Numbered from the stretch's first letter, positions 47,336 to 59,643 are shown. The stretch is DNA of 64,000 nt from Larix kaempferi (GCA_027924585.1 BSBM01000871.1:558001-622000), one strand, 5' to 3'. Program-made: numbers and translations. The notes: generated by a model not told the origin, from the sequence alone.

Positions 47336-48080
47336 CCTGCACCCCGATATTTATTTCTCTCTCTCTAAACCCCAAGCCCCAATCTCTCTCCTTAAACCCC
47401 TAACACCTAATACCTCTCTCATTATCTATTTATCTATCTAAACCCCTAAATCCAATCTCTCTCTCTCTCTCTCTAAACCCCTAATCTCAATCTCTCTCTC
47501 TCTCTCTAAGCCCCTAATCGCCAATCCCTTTCTCTCTCTCTAAACCCCTAGCACCTAATCTCTCTCTCTCACATTATCTATCTATCTATGTAAACCCCTA
47601 GCCCCAATCTCTCTCTCTCTAAGCCCCTAATATCCAATCTCTCTCTCTCTAAACCCCTAATGATCAATCTTTTTCTCTCTCTCTAAACCCCTAACCCCCA
47701 ATATATAACTCTCCCTTTCGCTCTAAACCCCTAAAAACCAATCTCTCTCTCTCTCTCTCTCTCTAAATCCTTAACCCCTGAAATATATATTTATCTCTCC
47801 AAACAACCCTAACCCACAAAATATATATATCTCTCTCTAAACCCTTACACATTAAATCTGTCTATTTAAAAATCCCTAACCCCCAAACTCTCTCTCTCTC
47901 TAAAACCATCCCCAAATCTCCCTCTCTCTCTCTCTCTCCAAACCCATAAACCCCAATCTCTCTTTCTCTCTATCTCTCTCTCTCAACCTAAACATGTAAC
48001 CTTCAATATCTCTCGTTCTCTCTCTAAACCCCTAACACCCAATCACTCTCTCTAAAACCTTAACCCACAATCTCTCTTTC
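46778..48080. repeat. Compound telomere-like/CT satellite, block 5
   Basis: Collinear with 28590-29930: the same sequence of variants, including GAAAGCAACCTCTTTGTCTC (46841), TTTACCCTGATTATCCC (47080), the AATATATAT pair near 47790-47835 and CATGTAACCTTCAAT (47996). It is the continuation, after element C, of the block that starts at about 32690. Confidence 0.9.
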
Positions 48081-48874
48081 TTAATAATTTAGTTTTTTCC
48101 ATATTTAAATAGTTCAGATTAATAATTAAGAGTTTGTTGAAATAGGTTAGAGTTTTACTTAATCATTCTTTTTTAAAAGTTTTGTTAGATTATAAATTGC
48201 TATCTTATTACTTTTGGTAATTTGTTTTTAATGTTTTTTTCATGCTTATATATATAAATTTAATTGGAATACTTAAATGGGAATAAAATTAGAGAAAATA
48301 ATTTTTTTTATGAATATTAATTTGTATACATTTTTGTATATTGTTTTCATTAGTAGGTTGGCCATAGGAGTTCTATTGAAAGTCTTGTATAGAGTGTTTT
48401 CAAAGGACCATTTTGGAAAATTGCCTGGAAACAATTTCCTAACTCGGAATCTTGACACATGTGCCTTTGTTGTAGATAGAAACTGGGACGTCATTGCGCC
48501 AGTAATAGGTGGAGGGAGGTAAATCCCAGAGAATCCCTCCCAATACACCCCAAGTTGGGTCGTCGACCATGTATACACAAGGTTTTTAAAGTTCTCTAAT
48601 GAGGGACCCCCCTTTGTTGACACTCTATTCAAGCAACCTATGATTTAGGATCTCTTTCCTTGATAATTTTAACTTTAACCTCCTCTGAACCTTGGCTACT
48701 TTATCCACTCTCATCCAACCCATATAACTTGTAACCACTAAATTTTAGAACATAACACTTATAAATCATACAAATTTTTACATTTGTAACTCCTAAAACC
48801 TTGGAAATTTATGTAACACCAAAATAGGATTATCTAAACTAATTTAAACCATGTAATAATAAAACCTACAGATT
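48081..48874. repeat. 0.8-kb non-satellite spacer, copy 2
   Basis: Counterpart of 29931-30763, in the same satellite context on both sides. It lacks the extra unit of about 46 bp seen in copy 1. The minus-strand open stretch 48273-48632 (119 codons) overlaps the shorter one in copy 1. There is no domain I recognise, and the two copies do not keep the same reading length, so a gene call is not supported. Confidence 0.8.
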
Positions 48875-48930
48875 GCTTTCTCTCTCTTTCTCTAACCCCC
48901 AATCTCTCTCTTTCAAAACCCCTAATCCAT
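48875..48930. repeat. Compound telomere-like/CT satellite, short block 6
   Basis: Fifty-six bases of CT/AACCCC satellite ending in TCCAT, the left target duplication of element E. Confidence 0.8.
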
Positions 48931-49646
48931 TGTTAACACCCAAAAAGTGCTCACTACCTCATCTACCCCATTGCATGACTCATTTGTCCATATTTCCTAC
49001 CATATTTGCCTCCAAAACCTTAAAACCCCATTAAAAAGCCTCCAAAAGGCCAAAAAACCATTAAAAAAGCCTAAAAAAGGCCAAAAAACCCCTTTTTCCC
49101 ACAAAATAATCCAAAATAGCAAAAACCATCTAAAAAGAGAATAAAAAATACAAAAAGAGGAAAAAGAGGGAAAAAGGAAGCAAAAACCCTATACAGCTGA
49201 CCTAAACCATATGGTTCCCAAAACCATGGGCCAACACTCCACCACTAAAAACCTATAAATAGGTGATGGAGGCCCCTCATTTCATATCCACAGTCAACCA
49301 CACCCTTACTCTGCCAAAATCACTCCTGAAACCCTAGCTCACCCTTGAGCTACTTTTACATTTGAGTGCCCCTTTGGCCCATTTCCAAAACCCTTTGGAG
49401 AAAGAGAAAGGAACAAAACTAGAGCTTGGAAGCAACCCTCTTGGACTGCTGCAAAGGCTTCACCAACCTTCACATTAGAGGTATAATCAATACAAAAACC
49501 ATTTTATTATCTTGTCTTTTCTGTTTTATGCACATGCTTAGAGTAGTTACTATTTTACTGTACTGTTTTTCTGAACTGCTACTAAGGAGTCCCTTCTCCT
49601 TAGTAGGTTCTCATTTGCACAAGCTAGGGTGAAAACCCTAGCTACA
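48931..49646 (+). repeat. 5' LTR of element E (716 bp)
   Basis: A-rich first third with repeated AAAAAGCC/AAAACCCC strings, then a TATAAATA box at 49254-49261. It ends TGAAAACCCTAGCTACA. The 3' LTR is 15 bp longer owing to small indels in the A-rich part and near 59480. Confidence 0.95.
49254..49261 (+). promoter_or_regulatory. TATA box of element E
   Basis: TATAAATA in AACCTATAAATAGGTGATGG, kept in the 3' LTR at 59170-59177. About 390 bp of R-U5 would follow. Confidence 0.65.
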
Positions 49647-49650
49647 GTTT

Positions 49651-49662
49651 TGGCGACTCCCC
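49651..49662 (+). promoter_or_regulatory. Primer-binding site of element E
   Basis: TGGCGACTCCCC starts four bases after the 5' LTR. tRNA partner not assigned. Confidence 0.7.
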
Positions 49663-49789
49663 TTGTGTTCCTTTGAATTTCTGGTTATAGTTTTAAAGTT
49701 TTAAACGTTTTTTATTTTCTGCAATATTTTTCTATTTTTTCCTTTTGGTTGTCCCTTTCAACTGCTGTAAACCATGTCTTTTGCCCCCC

Positions 49790-50345
49790 GCAATTGCGTT
49801 CTGACCGCATCTTTCAGGCATTTACCTTCGATCTGACCGTGGCTCTCAGACTGTTTCCGGCGATCTACCGTCGGTTTCCAGTCTGTTACCTACAATCTGA
49901 CTGCGGCTATCAGCTTGTTTCGTGCGGTATGACCGCGGCTGTTAACCCATTTTTCCGCGGGCTGCTTGCGGCTTTCAGCCATTTTTCTGCAACCCGCCTG
50001 CGTCTTTCGTCCTTTTTCCTGCATCTCGCTTGCGGCTTTCAGCCATTTTTCTACAACCCACCTGCGGTTTTCGGCCTTTTTTTTGCCTCCCGCTTGCGGA
50101 TTTCAGCCATTTTCCTGCAACCCGCATGCGTCTTTCGGCCTTTTTCTCGCGTCCCGCTTGCGGCTTTCAGCCATTTTCCTGCAACCCGCCTGCGTCTTTC
50201 GGCCTTCTTCCCACGTCCCGCCTGCGGCTTTCAGCCATTTTCCTGCAACCTGCCTGCGACTTTCGACCCTTTTCCCACTATCCGCCTGTGTCTTTCGGCC
50301 AAAATCCCGCAACCCATATGCGACTGTTGAGTTGTTTCCCGCGGT
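49790..50345 (+). repeat. 32/64-bp minisatellite in the leader of element E
   Basis: Alternating half-units of about 32 bp (TGCGGCTTTCAGCCATTTTC and TGCGTCTTTCGGCCTTTTTC, each followed by CYGCRNCCCGC) form 64-bp units. The AGCCATTTT core recurs at 49977, 50041, 50105 and 50169, with looser copies on both sides. All three plus frames stay open (49749-50330, 49966-50424, 50030-50407), so the Phe/Pro/Ala-rich translations are by-products. It lies between the primer-binding site and gag. Confidence 0.85.
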
Positions 50346-51388
50346 CCAATCGCTCAGATTTGCCACAAACCCGCGATCTTTTTTCTGCACTTTTTTCACT
50401 ATTTTGAACCCAACACTTTGCTGAAATATTTTCTGCACCTGCACAACCATCTGTCCTATCTGCAGCCATACTTCCCTATAGTCTTTTTCTGCATTATTAT
50501 TTATGTTCCATTTACAGAATATTTTTTAAAATTCAGTATTTTAATTAAAAAGAGAAAATTTTGCATTTTAAAGTTTCAATTTCTGCATTGATATTTTTTT
50601 TTTTTAGTTAAAAAGTTGCCCACCCCGTGGCACTTTTACTTGGGTTCATCATCTCACATGGACACACTCTGTCACCTAATTCAAGTGAGCCCTAAAATAC
50701 TACTTAACACAACCAACATTCTAACCCCACTTGGGGAACACATAAGAATTTTTGTAGTTAGGTAGGATCAGGGGGATAGGCATCCAAATAACACCTCTCG
50801 GTTGCTTACACTTGAGACATAGCTGTTGTCCATTAGGGAACCAAAACCCCCTAGTATTTTTTGACACGTTTTAAAACCAATTTATCGGGAAGGCCTCTCC
50901 CCTAGGAGGGTTGAAGTCACCAGACTGGTTCCGGAAACCTGAGTAGAATACCGCAATCCATTCAGTAACCGAAGGATACCTTTCGCAGTTCTTGATGTAT
51001 CACCCGTATGGGGATACAGTGGCGATAGAACCAAACGGCAGATTCACCCAACCAAACGTGTCATGAACGGGGTATCTTAGTTGTTTTTCTTCTAGGATTG
51101 ACTACCCGGTGTCCCTCCTGGTAGGGGGATATCTTTAGCCACTTGGCTCTACTATCCATATTTTCTGACTTGGATTTCATCACTTTGCAGAGGATATGTC
51201 TAGTTGAGTCAGAATACTATTTAGCTAGGTGTTTGCATGCTCCCTTACCTCCTTTTGGTCTAGCGAGTCCACTATTTTTATTTTTTAGGAAACCTGCTGC
51301 TTGTTGGTATTCTGACCATTTCTGTTGATACTCCACTTATTGTAGCACAACTGTTATAGTAAGTGTTTTGAGTTGGTTGTTGGCCTGA
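50346..51388 (+). other. Rest of the leader of element E
   Basis: About 1 kb, non-coding, with short open stretches of no apparent meaning. Confidence 0.55.
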
Positions 51389-53370
51389 TTGCCATATTTT
51401 TTGAGCTCTCCTTCTGCACACTCAGTTGCATTAGGGTTTTTGAGCTGTTTTTCACTCAACACAACCCCCATATACTTGACACCATCTATCACCATTGAGT
51501 CCCCGAGACATTCTCGGTGCCTCCGAGGAGATCCCCCACAGCACGGTTCACTTGACATCACCCGTCATAAACATAGATATTCATCACTTGATACCACTCA
51601 TCATAGATCTCGAGCTTTGTCACTTGACTCCACTTGTCAACGGCATAGAACCCCGTCACCTAATCTAGATGCCCCTTATTTTACCTCTGATTCTGAGGCA
51701 GAGTCTGAGAACCCCACTTACACTGCACCAACCAGCCCCATGGCTGGCGTGACTTCCACCCCTTTCTTTGTAGGGACCATTGGTGGAGCATCCACCACCA
51801 CACCTGCTTTGGGTATGCCCTCAATGGGGCCCACATCTACCATTCCGATCACTGTACCCATTCCAGTAGCTGACATACCTATCCCCACTCCATCAGTGAC
51901 TCACACTACCCTTGGCAGTGCAGGACCGTCCCATACCACTTTCGTTCCTCCACTTAGGGGAAACATCCCAAACCAAGCCCCTCCACTTGGGGGCATTGGC
52001 CCCGACATGGTCACAACTGCTAGTATGTCACATCCTTCTACTAGTTTGTCATTCATGGCTAGTCTCAACCTTCCTGACCTAGCTAGACTAACTAATGATC
52101 CCATCAAACACAACCCTACGTAGCCTCACATGCCCACCAAGCTCCCCTCCAACATCCCTAAGTTTGAGGGCAAGGCAGGTGAGGACCCCCAAAACCATAT
52201 TATGTCCTTCCATCTATGGTGTTCCTCCAACTCCATAGTGGATGACTCTGTCCGCCTCCATCTGTTACAACGCACCCTCACTGGCTCTGCAACTAAGTGG
52301 TACATCGAGAAACCCCATAGGACCCATGCCACCTTTACTTCCCTTGCCTCAACTTTCTTGCAGTTCTTTCAGTTACCTGTATACTATGACGCAGGAGTTG
52401 AGATCCTACTGTCTTGCAGACAGAACACGGCTACCCACATCACTGACCACATTCATGAGTGGCGTTGACGTCGCAGCCTCTACAAAATCAAGTTAAACGA
52501 CCATATCTTCTTAGATTGGTTTCTAAAATACCTCCTTCCTGTCATTGCCAAGGATGTGGCATCCGAACGACCCCAGTCCGAAGAAGAGGCCATCCTCAAA
52601 GCCTAGCAATTTGACCTTATTTACGCCCAGTCGGGTTATCTGTATTCTATCATACCTGACGCCCCTCGCGGTGATTCCTCCCGACATGATGCACCGGGGG
52701 CATCCCATGCTACAGATGGCATCATTGGCCATATTGCCTCGCATCCTCAACTATTTTCCGTAGCATGTCCTATCCATGGCCCCGACCTTTTGCGGGCTAC
52801 ATCTCAATCCGGAGCAACCAATTCGTATGCTCCCATGGCAAATCACCACCATTCCCACGGACCCTCATGTCCACCTCAGTGCTTTGGTCATGCATCCCGC
52901 GCTTACGCCCCCCCGGTCGCACCTCAGCCATATTAACACCCACAGGTTACACCATCTCCTGTGTCCTCTCAAGCCCAACATGCTTATTACCCGCCACAGG
53001 CAGCCCCTGCGACAAACCCACAACCCATTCTGCAGACATATCAGCAACCCCCACAAGGTTCAGCACCTGCGCAACCTCCACCTACTTATTATCCACCGCA
53101 TCCTGCTCCCGCACCTTCACAACCCCAGAACCCACCTGTTTCCCAAGGGCAAGTGTATGCCCAACACAATCCATAGCAGAACCAAAATAACCAGCGCCTA
53201 CAAGGCCAGCAAAACTGTGCCAAAGGCCGTAACCGTGGGAACAACACCCCTCCAGACTAAGGAGGTTAACCTCCCAATCCCCCAAACAACAATAACATGA
53301 CACTTGCCAACCAAAACCCTGATCGGCTGCCCAAGCAGGCCAAAAATCCTAATTTGCAAACAAACCATCC
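51389..53370 (+). pseudogene. gag of element E
   Basis: ATG at 51389; the frame is kept through the whole region but broken by TAG at 52121, TGA at 52466, TAG near 52604, TAA near 52935, TAG at 53174 and two stops near 53258-53267. The N-terminal part is Ser/Thr/Pro-rich. The capsid-like part (about 52060-52470) reads LNLPDLARLTNDP...IPKFEGKAGEDPQNH...FHLWCSSNSIVDDSV...ATKWYIEKP, closely matching C. A Pro/Gln-rich region (52961-53176) follows. No frameshift is needed, so decay here is by substitution only. Confidence 0.85.
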
Positions 53371-55366
53371 TTGTTCTATTTGCAGGGTCTATGGCCACTA
53401 CACACATGCTTGCCCACATTTGGAGCAAGCTCGACAACTCTGGACTGATGATGCCCATCGCCAAGGGCACGTGGCTCCTCAGGTGCCACCCAACCCCCCA
53501 CCACCTCAGCATCAACCTTTGGTGCTACAAAACCCCTTACCAACCCAAGGCATAGTGAACACTCAGACGTTGGCCCCCCCTCAAGGAAACGTGCCACCAC
53601 AACAGAAGATCACTTATGCCACTCCTAATCAACCCATGTTAGACTCAGGTACCCACCACTTGTTAATGATGTCATCCACCGATGTCAACCTCCAAACCCG
53701 TTGGAACCAATATGGCTCCACCCCTGAAGCCCCTCCTGTCAACAAAAACACTAACGCTCATCCCACTGATCAGACATTACGTATACCTCCAGCTTCACTA
53801 GATGGCGCCTCCAAATCACCTCGCTTCCCACTTCGTCGCATCAATAATAATCCCAATGCTCGCGCTGCATCAAATTACAACATTGTAGATGACTTAGCCC
53901 AGTCTCCCGCAACCATGTCTGCATTAGAAGTCTTAAAAAACTGTCCTTCACAGTGCAATACTTTGCTCTCCGTCATTGGTGCTATTGACCCAAATGATTC
54001 ACAACTGATGGCCTTCGATTTGGACCAGTCCGAACCATGCCTGCCTTCCAATTTAGTGTTCCAAGTTTCTGTTTCCATTCGAAATCTTGTCATCGATCGG
54101 TGCATTATCGATGAAGGTGCCTCTACATGCATTATGTTCACATTCGTTTGGTAGAAGTTAGGATCCCCTACTCTCTAGCAGTCCACCACTACGTTGCATG
54201 GCTACGATGGCCGTTCGGCTCAACTGCAAGGTCTCTTAGCTAATGTCCCCGTCCAGTTGGCTAGTAAAACCATGCTCATTGACATAGAGGTCATCAATGC
54301 TCAACTTGATTATAACCTCTTACTTGGCCGCAGCTACATGTATGCCATGCGGGCGGTTGCCTCATCCATTTTTTGTACCATGATATTCCCCCATGATGGA
54401 CGCATGGTCAAGGTTGATCAACTCACCTATTATGATCCCAATGCCCTCGCTGCACCAGAGAATGTTCTCCCCATGGTTGAACAACTTGTTTGTGGTACAA
54501 CTACCTCGTTTGTTTCCTCCATGGGACCCAGAGTTTACTCAGATACACCGATGAACTCAACATTCCAATCCATTCCACCCCCGTCACCCGTGACCAAAAT
54601 ATCTGACCTATGTACCCTTTCCCACAATACACAAACACCCAACAATCAACCGCCCTTGTTACCCAAACCACCATTGGTACCTAGTCACATTGGTGTTACA
54701 CCCATCCACACAATCCCCTTCCTATTCCCTCCCTCGGGAGTAGTAAGCGCCCCGGTTATGGCTACTCTCAGCCTCCCGGGGTTAACCTTAGGACTACCCG
54801 TGTGGTATATTTCGCCTCCCATTCCCCCACCGACACCATATGTCGTCCTACAACCGGTGCAACCCATTGCCACTACTAGTCAACCACCTCCCGGTGTCAC
54901 TACCCCTTCGTCATCTATGAATCCACCCCCTCTTATCAAGCACACTGAGGGCAGAGGCCCACAACCATACACTGCTATACCCCCACCCAAAATAGTTAAA
55001 AACCCCCTCGTGTTTCATGCTCCTCCCAAATGCTCGTTGTGTGATGAGTTAGGCCATCCGACTCATCAATGTCCACAATTACCTGCATTACAGGAACACA
55101 TACAAATGCTTGACGACGACCCCAACATCCCGGTTGTCGAACTCGATCCAACCCCTAAGCCTCATGATAAATCACTACATACCAACCACCCTTGTGCAAT
55201 ATGCGGTATTTACGGCCATTACTCACACCACTGTCCTGATCTCCCAGATTATAGAGCAGCTCTCTACAAGATGAATAATTTGGACCTTGAGACAACACCC
55301 CCACAATTGAGGAGATCCAACCCCCAGTATCACCCTCATCTGGAGAGATTAACACCATCTATATGA
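53371..55366 (+). pseudogene. Zinc knuckles and aspartic protease of element E
   Basis: Knuckle 1 is CSICRVYGHYTHACP (from 53372). The protease has IIDEGAS with catalytic Asp at 54110-54112 and YNLLLGRSYMYAM near 54310, with TAG at 54152 and a second stop near 54176 just after the active site. A Pro-rich stretch follows, then two more knuckles, CSLCDELGHPTHQCP (about 55031) and CAICGIYGHYSHHCP (about 55193), before the TGA at 55364. Knuckles placed after the protease are unusual, since they normally end gag. Confidence 0.83.
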
Positions 55367-55474
55367 TCTCTTCGACTACCACTCCCTCATCAATCAATTT
55401 GACAAACTCAAAGTTTCCGCAATGATGAGGAGATTCTAGAGGCTCTCACTGCCCCAGATTATCCCTAGGAAGAC

Positions 55475-56004
55475 ATGCACCATCGTTCCTATTTTCTCCC
55501 AGACGAGTCCTCCTCCACCACAGCCACCCAATTTGCGGTTGAGTCCAAAGATTTCCTTCCCACCAAAGTCGACTGGTTTAAGGATCCCATTCCCGCTCCT
55601 AATTCCTTTGAGGAAGGTAACATGGCCAACATCTCACCCACAATCCAAATTGATATCGCTGCCCCAGGAGGTTCCCTTGAACTCATTATGTTAGGAGCTT
55701 CCTACAGTGAATATGAGATCGGAGAATACAAAAAAAAAAAATTGAAGAGTTCTACAATGTCTTTGCCCGGTCCTATACCGAAATGCCTAGTCTCGACCCC
55801 GCTATCATCGAGCACCGCATTGACACCTCTGAGCTCAGGGGCATAATAGATTACCTCAACCCTGGGATAGGGGGCATGATCAATCATTTTGAACCTACCC
55901 CATCACATCTATCTCAGCACGTCAATGAACCCATCGTTCAAACCAACACATATGTGATCCACAATCACAAACCCCATGCACATAGCATGGGGGTAGGTCA
56001 TTAA
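55475..56004 (+). pseudogene. Pre-RT pol linker remnant in element E
   Basis: Same frame as the protease up to an A-run at 55731-55741, where a frame change occurs. After it, FYNVFARSYTEMPSLDPAIIEHRID matches the linker that stands before RT in gypsy pol (compare YKDVFAWTYEDL at 15679 in B). The frame ends at TAA 56002 with no RT following. The remnant shows that the family descends from a complete element by loss of the enzyme block. Confidence 0.75.
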
Positions 56005-58845
56005 ACCTGCTCACTTTTTCACATTTGTGATCTCAACCATTTTTGAGGTCACATATCACTTGTAGATTTGATTTGATTTGATACACTTAGTATTCTTCCC
56101 CCACGGGTCATCATTTCTCCCCACCACTGCATCCTTGGGTGGGCTCACCTTTATTTGTAGCCATTTTTTAACCTAGGTCTTTCCTTTAACCCTTATGGCG
56201 TCCTTATGGCCTTCGTTTTTCGCACCATTTGCACCGTCGGATTCATATTTCCATGCCCGTGATGATGCTTGAGATCATTTCTCTCTCTCACCAAAAAATT
56301 TAGGGCATTTTTCCCATTCCCCTCATCGCCTTAGTTTGCATGCCACATCGACCGTTATCCATATTAGCCGTATTCTATGTCGTCGGATTCATTTTTCTGC
56401 GCTCATGATGATGCTTGAGATCATTTCTCGCTTTCACCAAGACCAATATCAACATTGTGTCTCGACACCTTGTCGCCTCGATTTGCGTGCCACATCAGCC
56501 GTAGCCCATTTTTTATATACTTTATATCATCGGATTCATTTTTCCGAGCCCATGATGATGCTTGAGATCATTTCTCTCTCTCACCCCCATATGTTTCAGG
56601 TATTTTTTCCAAAACGCCCCTTGTCGCCTCAATTTGCGTGCCACATCAGCCGTTATCCGTTTTGGACACTTTTTATATCACCGGATTCATTTTTCTGAGC
56701 TCATGATGATGCTTGAGATCATTTCTCTCTCTCACCAGGTACAATTTCAACATTGTGTCTCGGCACCTTGCTACCTCGATTTGCGCACCACATCAGCCGC
56801 CATCAGATTGTTCCACATTTTGACATGAGCCATTCACTCCTTTCATATTGCAATTATTTCATTATTTTGCCACCATTCATTATCCCGCAAAGAGGCCCAC
56901 CAGTGTTCCCCCCCTCCCTCATTCTTGGTCATCATCAATGTTCCTTAATTGAGCACTTCCTCCTTGCTTGAGCATTCCTTTTGTTCAGTATAATTTTATC
57001 CCTTTTTCGGGCTGGACAAGTCCTTTACGAAAAAGGCACTTAGGGAGTTTCTGTTAAGCTCTTTTCTTACTCCTAAAAAAATGAAAAGATCGTCGAGCAA
57101 TCTTGCTTCCTTTCATGCTCGTTAAAGTACCTGAAAGGACGTATATCTGGTATAAGTTTAACCCTTTTTTGGACCTGGTAAACTAATTACGAAAAAGGAA
57201 TACTCTAGTCACACTGGCTAGAAGAGTTCTTCATTGCATCCTTTTATGCTTCTTTGGGCCTTGGAGACTAACACATGAAAAAGCACCCCCTCTGGAGTCT
57301 TATTATTTGCTTTCAGACTCTCTAAAATTGAAAGCAACCACGAGCATGCACCGTCCTGGGCTCGTAGAAATCCACACGACGGTACCATTCCATTATTTTA
57401 GAGTCTTCTTATCGCTTTCAGACTCCTTAAAATTGAAAGCAATCACGAGCATGAACTGTCCTGGGCTCGTATAAATCCACACGACAGTACCATTTTAAAC
57501 ACACTTCTTCTAGTTCCTTAACCCATGAAGAAGTCCCCCCGTGCCTCTTGGCACTATGATCGATCATCTCAGTAGCACCCCCAGTAAGGTCATATTTGTT
57601 CAGATTATTCTGCAGTCTCCTGCCACTTTCCACCAACTTGAGTACCACTCATCCCAATAACTATCGTTGATCCATTACAGCTGTGATCCCTTTCCATCTA
57701 GTCAGTTTCATATGTTTCCTGATCATCCCCCATCTTTATACTCTAAACAAAGGAATTTTGAGTCCACCCACTCTACTTGCCCAGTTATCTCCCACAGTAT
57801 GTCAGTCCTACCATCAGTACTCTCACACTTTGGTTCTCCCTCTTGTGCTCCTATCAAGGAAACATCATTGCCTTGCTAGTTGCAGGTCTCCCTCTATCAA
57901 CGACAGCCCCTTTATTCCAGAGGATAGACCCAAAGGTCCCTACGCCTTGGACCCATCACCATCTGTGGTGAGTGCCTACGGACCATTTTGAAAGGAGTCA
58001 TCATTGCCTCTCCGAGTGGTTGTTTCTCACATGCTCGACTTCAACACCTTGATCGCATTGTTGAGAATCGCGCAGGGTATATATCCCTTAAGTTATTGGT
58101 CGAAGACCCTGGATTTCCCCCGACTCTAGCACATTGGTGAGTCACTTTGGAACGCCCAGTTATATGTTCCAGTGGATGTCCAGGGTTGCATTGACGATTG
58201 TATTCTGAAGCCATCCAGTTATATGCTTCCTTGAGTACCCAGTTCAGTTCCAGTTCAGTGTACCATTGAGGGTATGACTCCCCGTCACTATGATCCAGCA
58301 GCTCATCAGTTCCTCTGGTACCACACTCAGCAGCACTGTTGTTATCCCTGTGTATCAATTCTTCAGCTCAAACATGGTCATCCCAGTAGTATGTCCCATA
58401 TTTCTGTCCCCTCTGGACCCTTATGATGTACACCGTGGTTCTCTATGTATCTTGCAGGTCCCCCTTTTTTTTTCGGGCCTCACAATTATTTTTTATGTAT
58501 CTTGATATGAGCATAGGTATGCCTGCCTCATCCATATATTGAGATTCTTCCTCATTCATTATTTGAAGCCATGTATATTTTAGGTCCCCATATTTTGGAC
58601 CCCATTGTTCTTATTGTTCTATATCTTGATACGAGCATGGGAATGCCTACCTCGTCCATATGTTCATATTATTCCTCATTCATTATTGAGGTCATGTACT
58701 TTCAGTTTTTGCAGTTTGTTTGGGACCGTTGTTCTGGGCTCTAGTTCGTTTCTTCTCTTCTCCACATCCCAGGAAAACCATAAAATACTTATGATGTCTA
58801 TCGGCCATACGATGAGCTCCTGCCCTCACACATCAGGGGGCAATC
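56005..58845 (+). other. 3' non-coding region of element E
   Basis: About 2.8 kb without coding evidence. It contains the 148-bp repeats (56225-56830), the region shared with C (57000-57220), and a duplication around CTTATCGCTTTCAGACTC / GAAAGCAAYCACGAGCATG near 57300 and 57410. It ends CTCACACATCAGGGGGCAATC at the LTR. Confidence 0.7.
56225..56830 (+). repeat. 148-bp tandem repeat in element E
   Basis: About four copies; the core GATGATGCTTGAGATCATTT recurs at 56261, 56407, 56554 and 56705 (spacing 146-151). Each copy also has TTTGCGTGCCACATCAGCCG and YCGGATTCATTTTTC. The open stretches across it (56336-56698, 56562-56828) are repeat-derived. Confidence 0.85.
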
Positions 58846-59576
58846 TGCTAACACCCAAAAAGTGCTCACTACCTCATCTACCCCATTGCATGACTCATTT
58901 GTCCATATTTCCTACCATATTTGCCTCCAAAACCTTAAAACCCCATTAAAAAGCCTCCAAAAGGCCAAAAAAGCATCCAAAACGCCAAAAAACCCCTTTT
59001 CCCCCCAAAAGAATCCAAAATTCCTCCAAAATAGCAAAAACCCTCTAAAAAGAGAATAAAAAAATACAAAAAGAGCAAAAAGAGGGAAAAAGGAAGCAAA
59101 AACCCAATATAGCTGACCTAAACCATATGGTTCCCAAAACCATGGGCCAACACTCCACGACTAAAAACCTATAAATAGGTGATGGAGGCCCCTCATTTCA
59201 TATCCACAGTCACCACACCCTTACTCTGCCAAAATCACTCCTGAAACCCTAGCTCACCCTTGAGCTACTATCACATTTGAGTGCCCCTTTGGCCCATTTC
59301 CAAAACCCTTTGGAGAAAGAGAAAAGAACAAAACTGGAGCTTGGAAGCAACCATCTTGGACTGCTGCAAAGGCTTCACCAACCTTCACATTGGAGGTATA
59401 ATCAATACAAAAACCATTTTTATTATCTTGTCTTTTATGTTTTATGCACATGCTTAGAGTAGTTACTATTTTACTTTACTGTCTTTCATTTACTATTTTT
59501 CTAAACTGCAACTAAGGAGTCCCTTCTCCTTAGTAGGTGCTCATTTGCACAAGCCAGGGTGAAAACCCTAGCTACA
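58846..59576 (+). repeat. 3' LTR of element E (731 bp)
   Basis: Partner of 48931-49646; starts TGCTAACACCC (C for T at the third base) and ends CCCTAGCTACA, then TCCAC. Confidence 0.95.
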
Positions 59577-59612
59577 TCCACAATATATCTCTCTCTAAAC
59601 CCTAACCCCCAA

Positions 59613-59643
<31 letters not shown>

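Larger units (their letters stand above)
48931..59576 (+). mobile_element. Element E: gag-protease-only LTR retrotransposon related to C
   Basis: LTRs 48931-49646 and 58846-59576 begin TGYTAACACCCAAAAAG and end CCCTAGCTACA. The flanks are TCCAT (48926-48930) and TCCAC (59577-59581), a target duplication with one mismatch. The interior holds one long frame, 51389-56004, for gag and protease, with a remnant of the pol linker but no RT, RNase H or integrase. Gag and protease segments and the 3' non-coding region resemble element C, so both belong to one non-autonomous family, though the LTRs differ. Confidence 0.92.

Noticed and set aside
49749-50424. 193- and 152-codon open stretches rich in Phe, Pro and Ala in element E
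   Set aside because: All three plus frames are open across the 32/64-bp repeat; this is a composition effect in a leader region.
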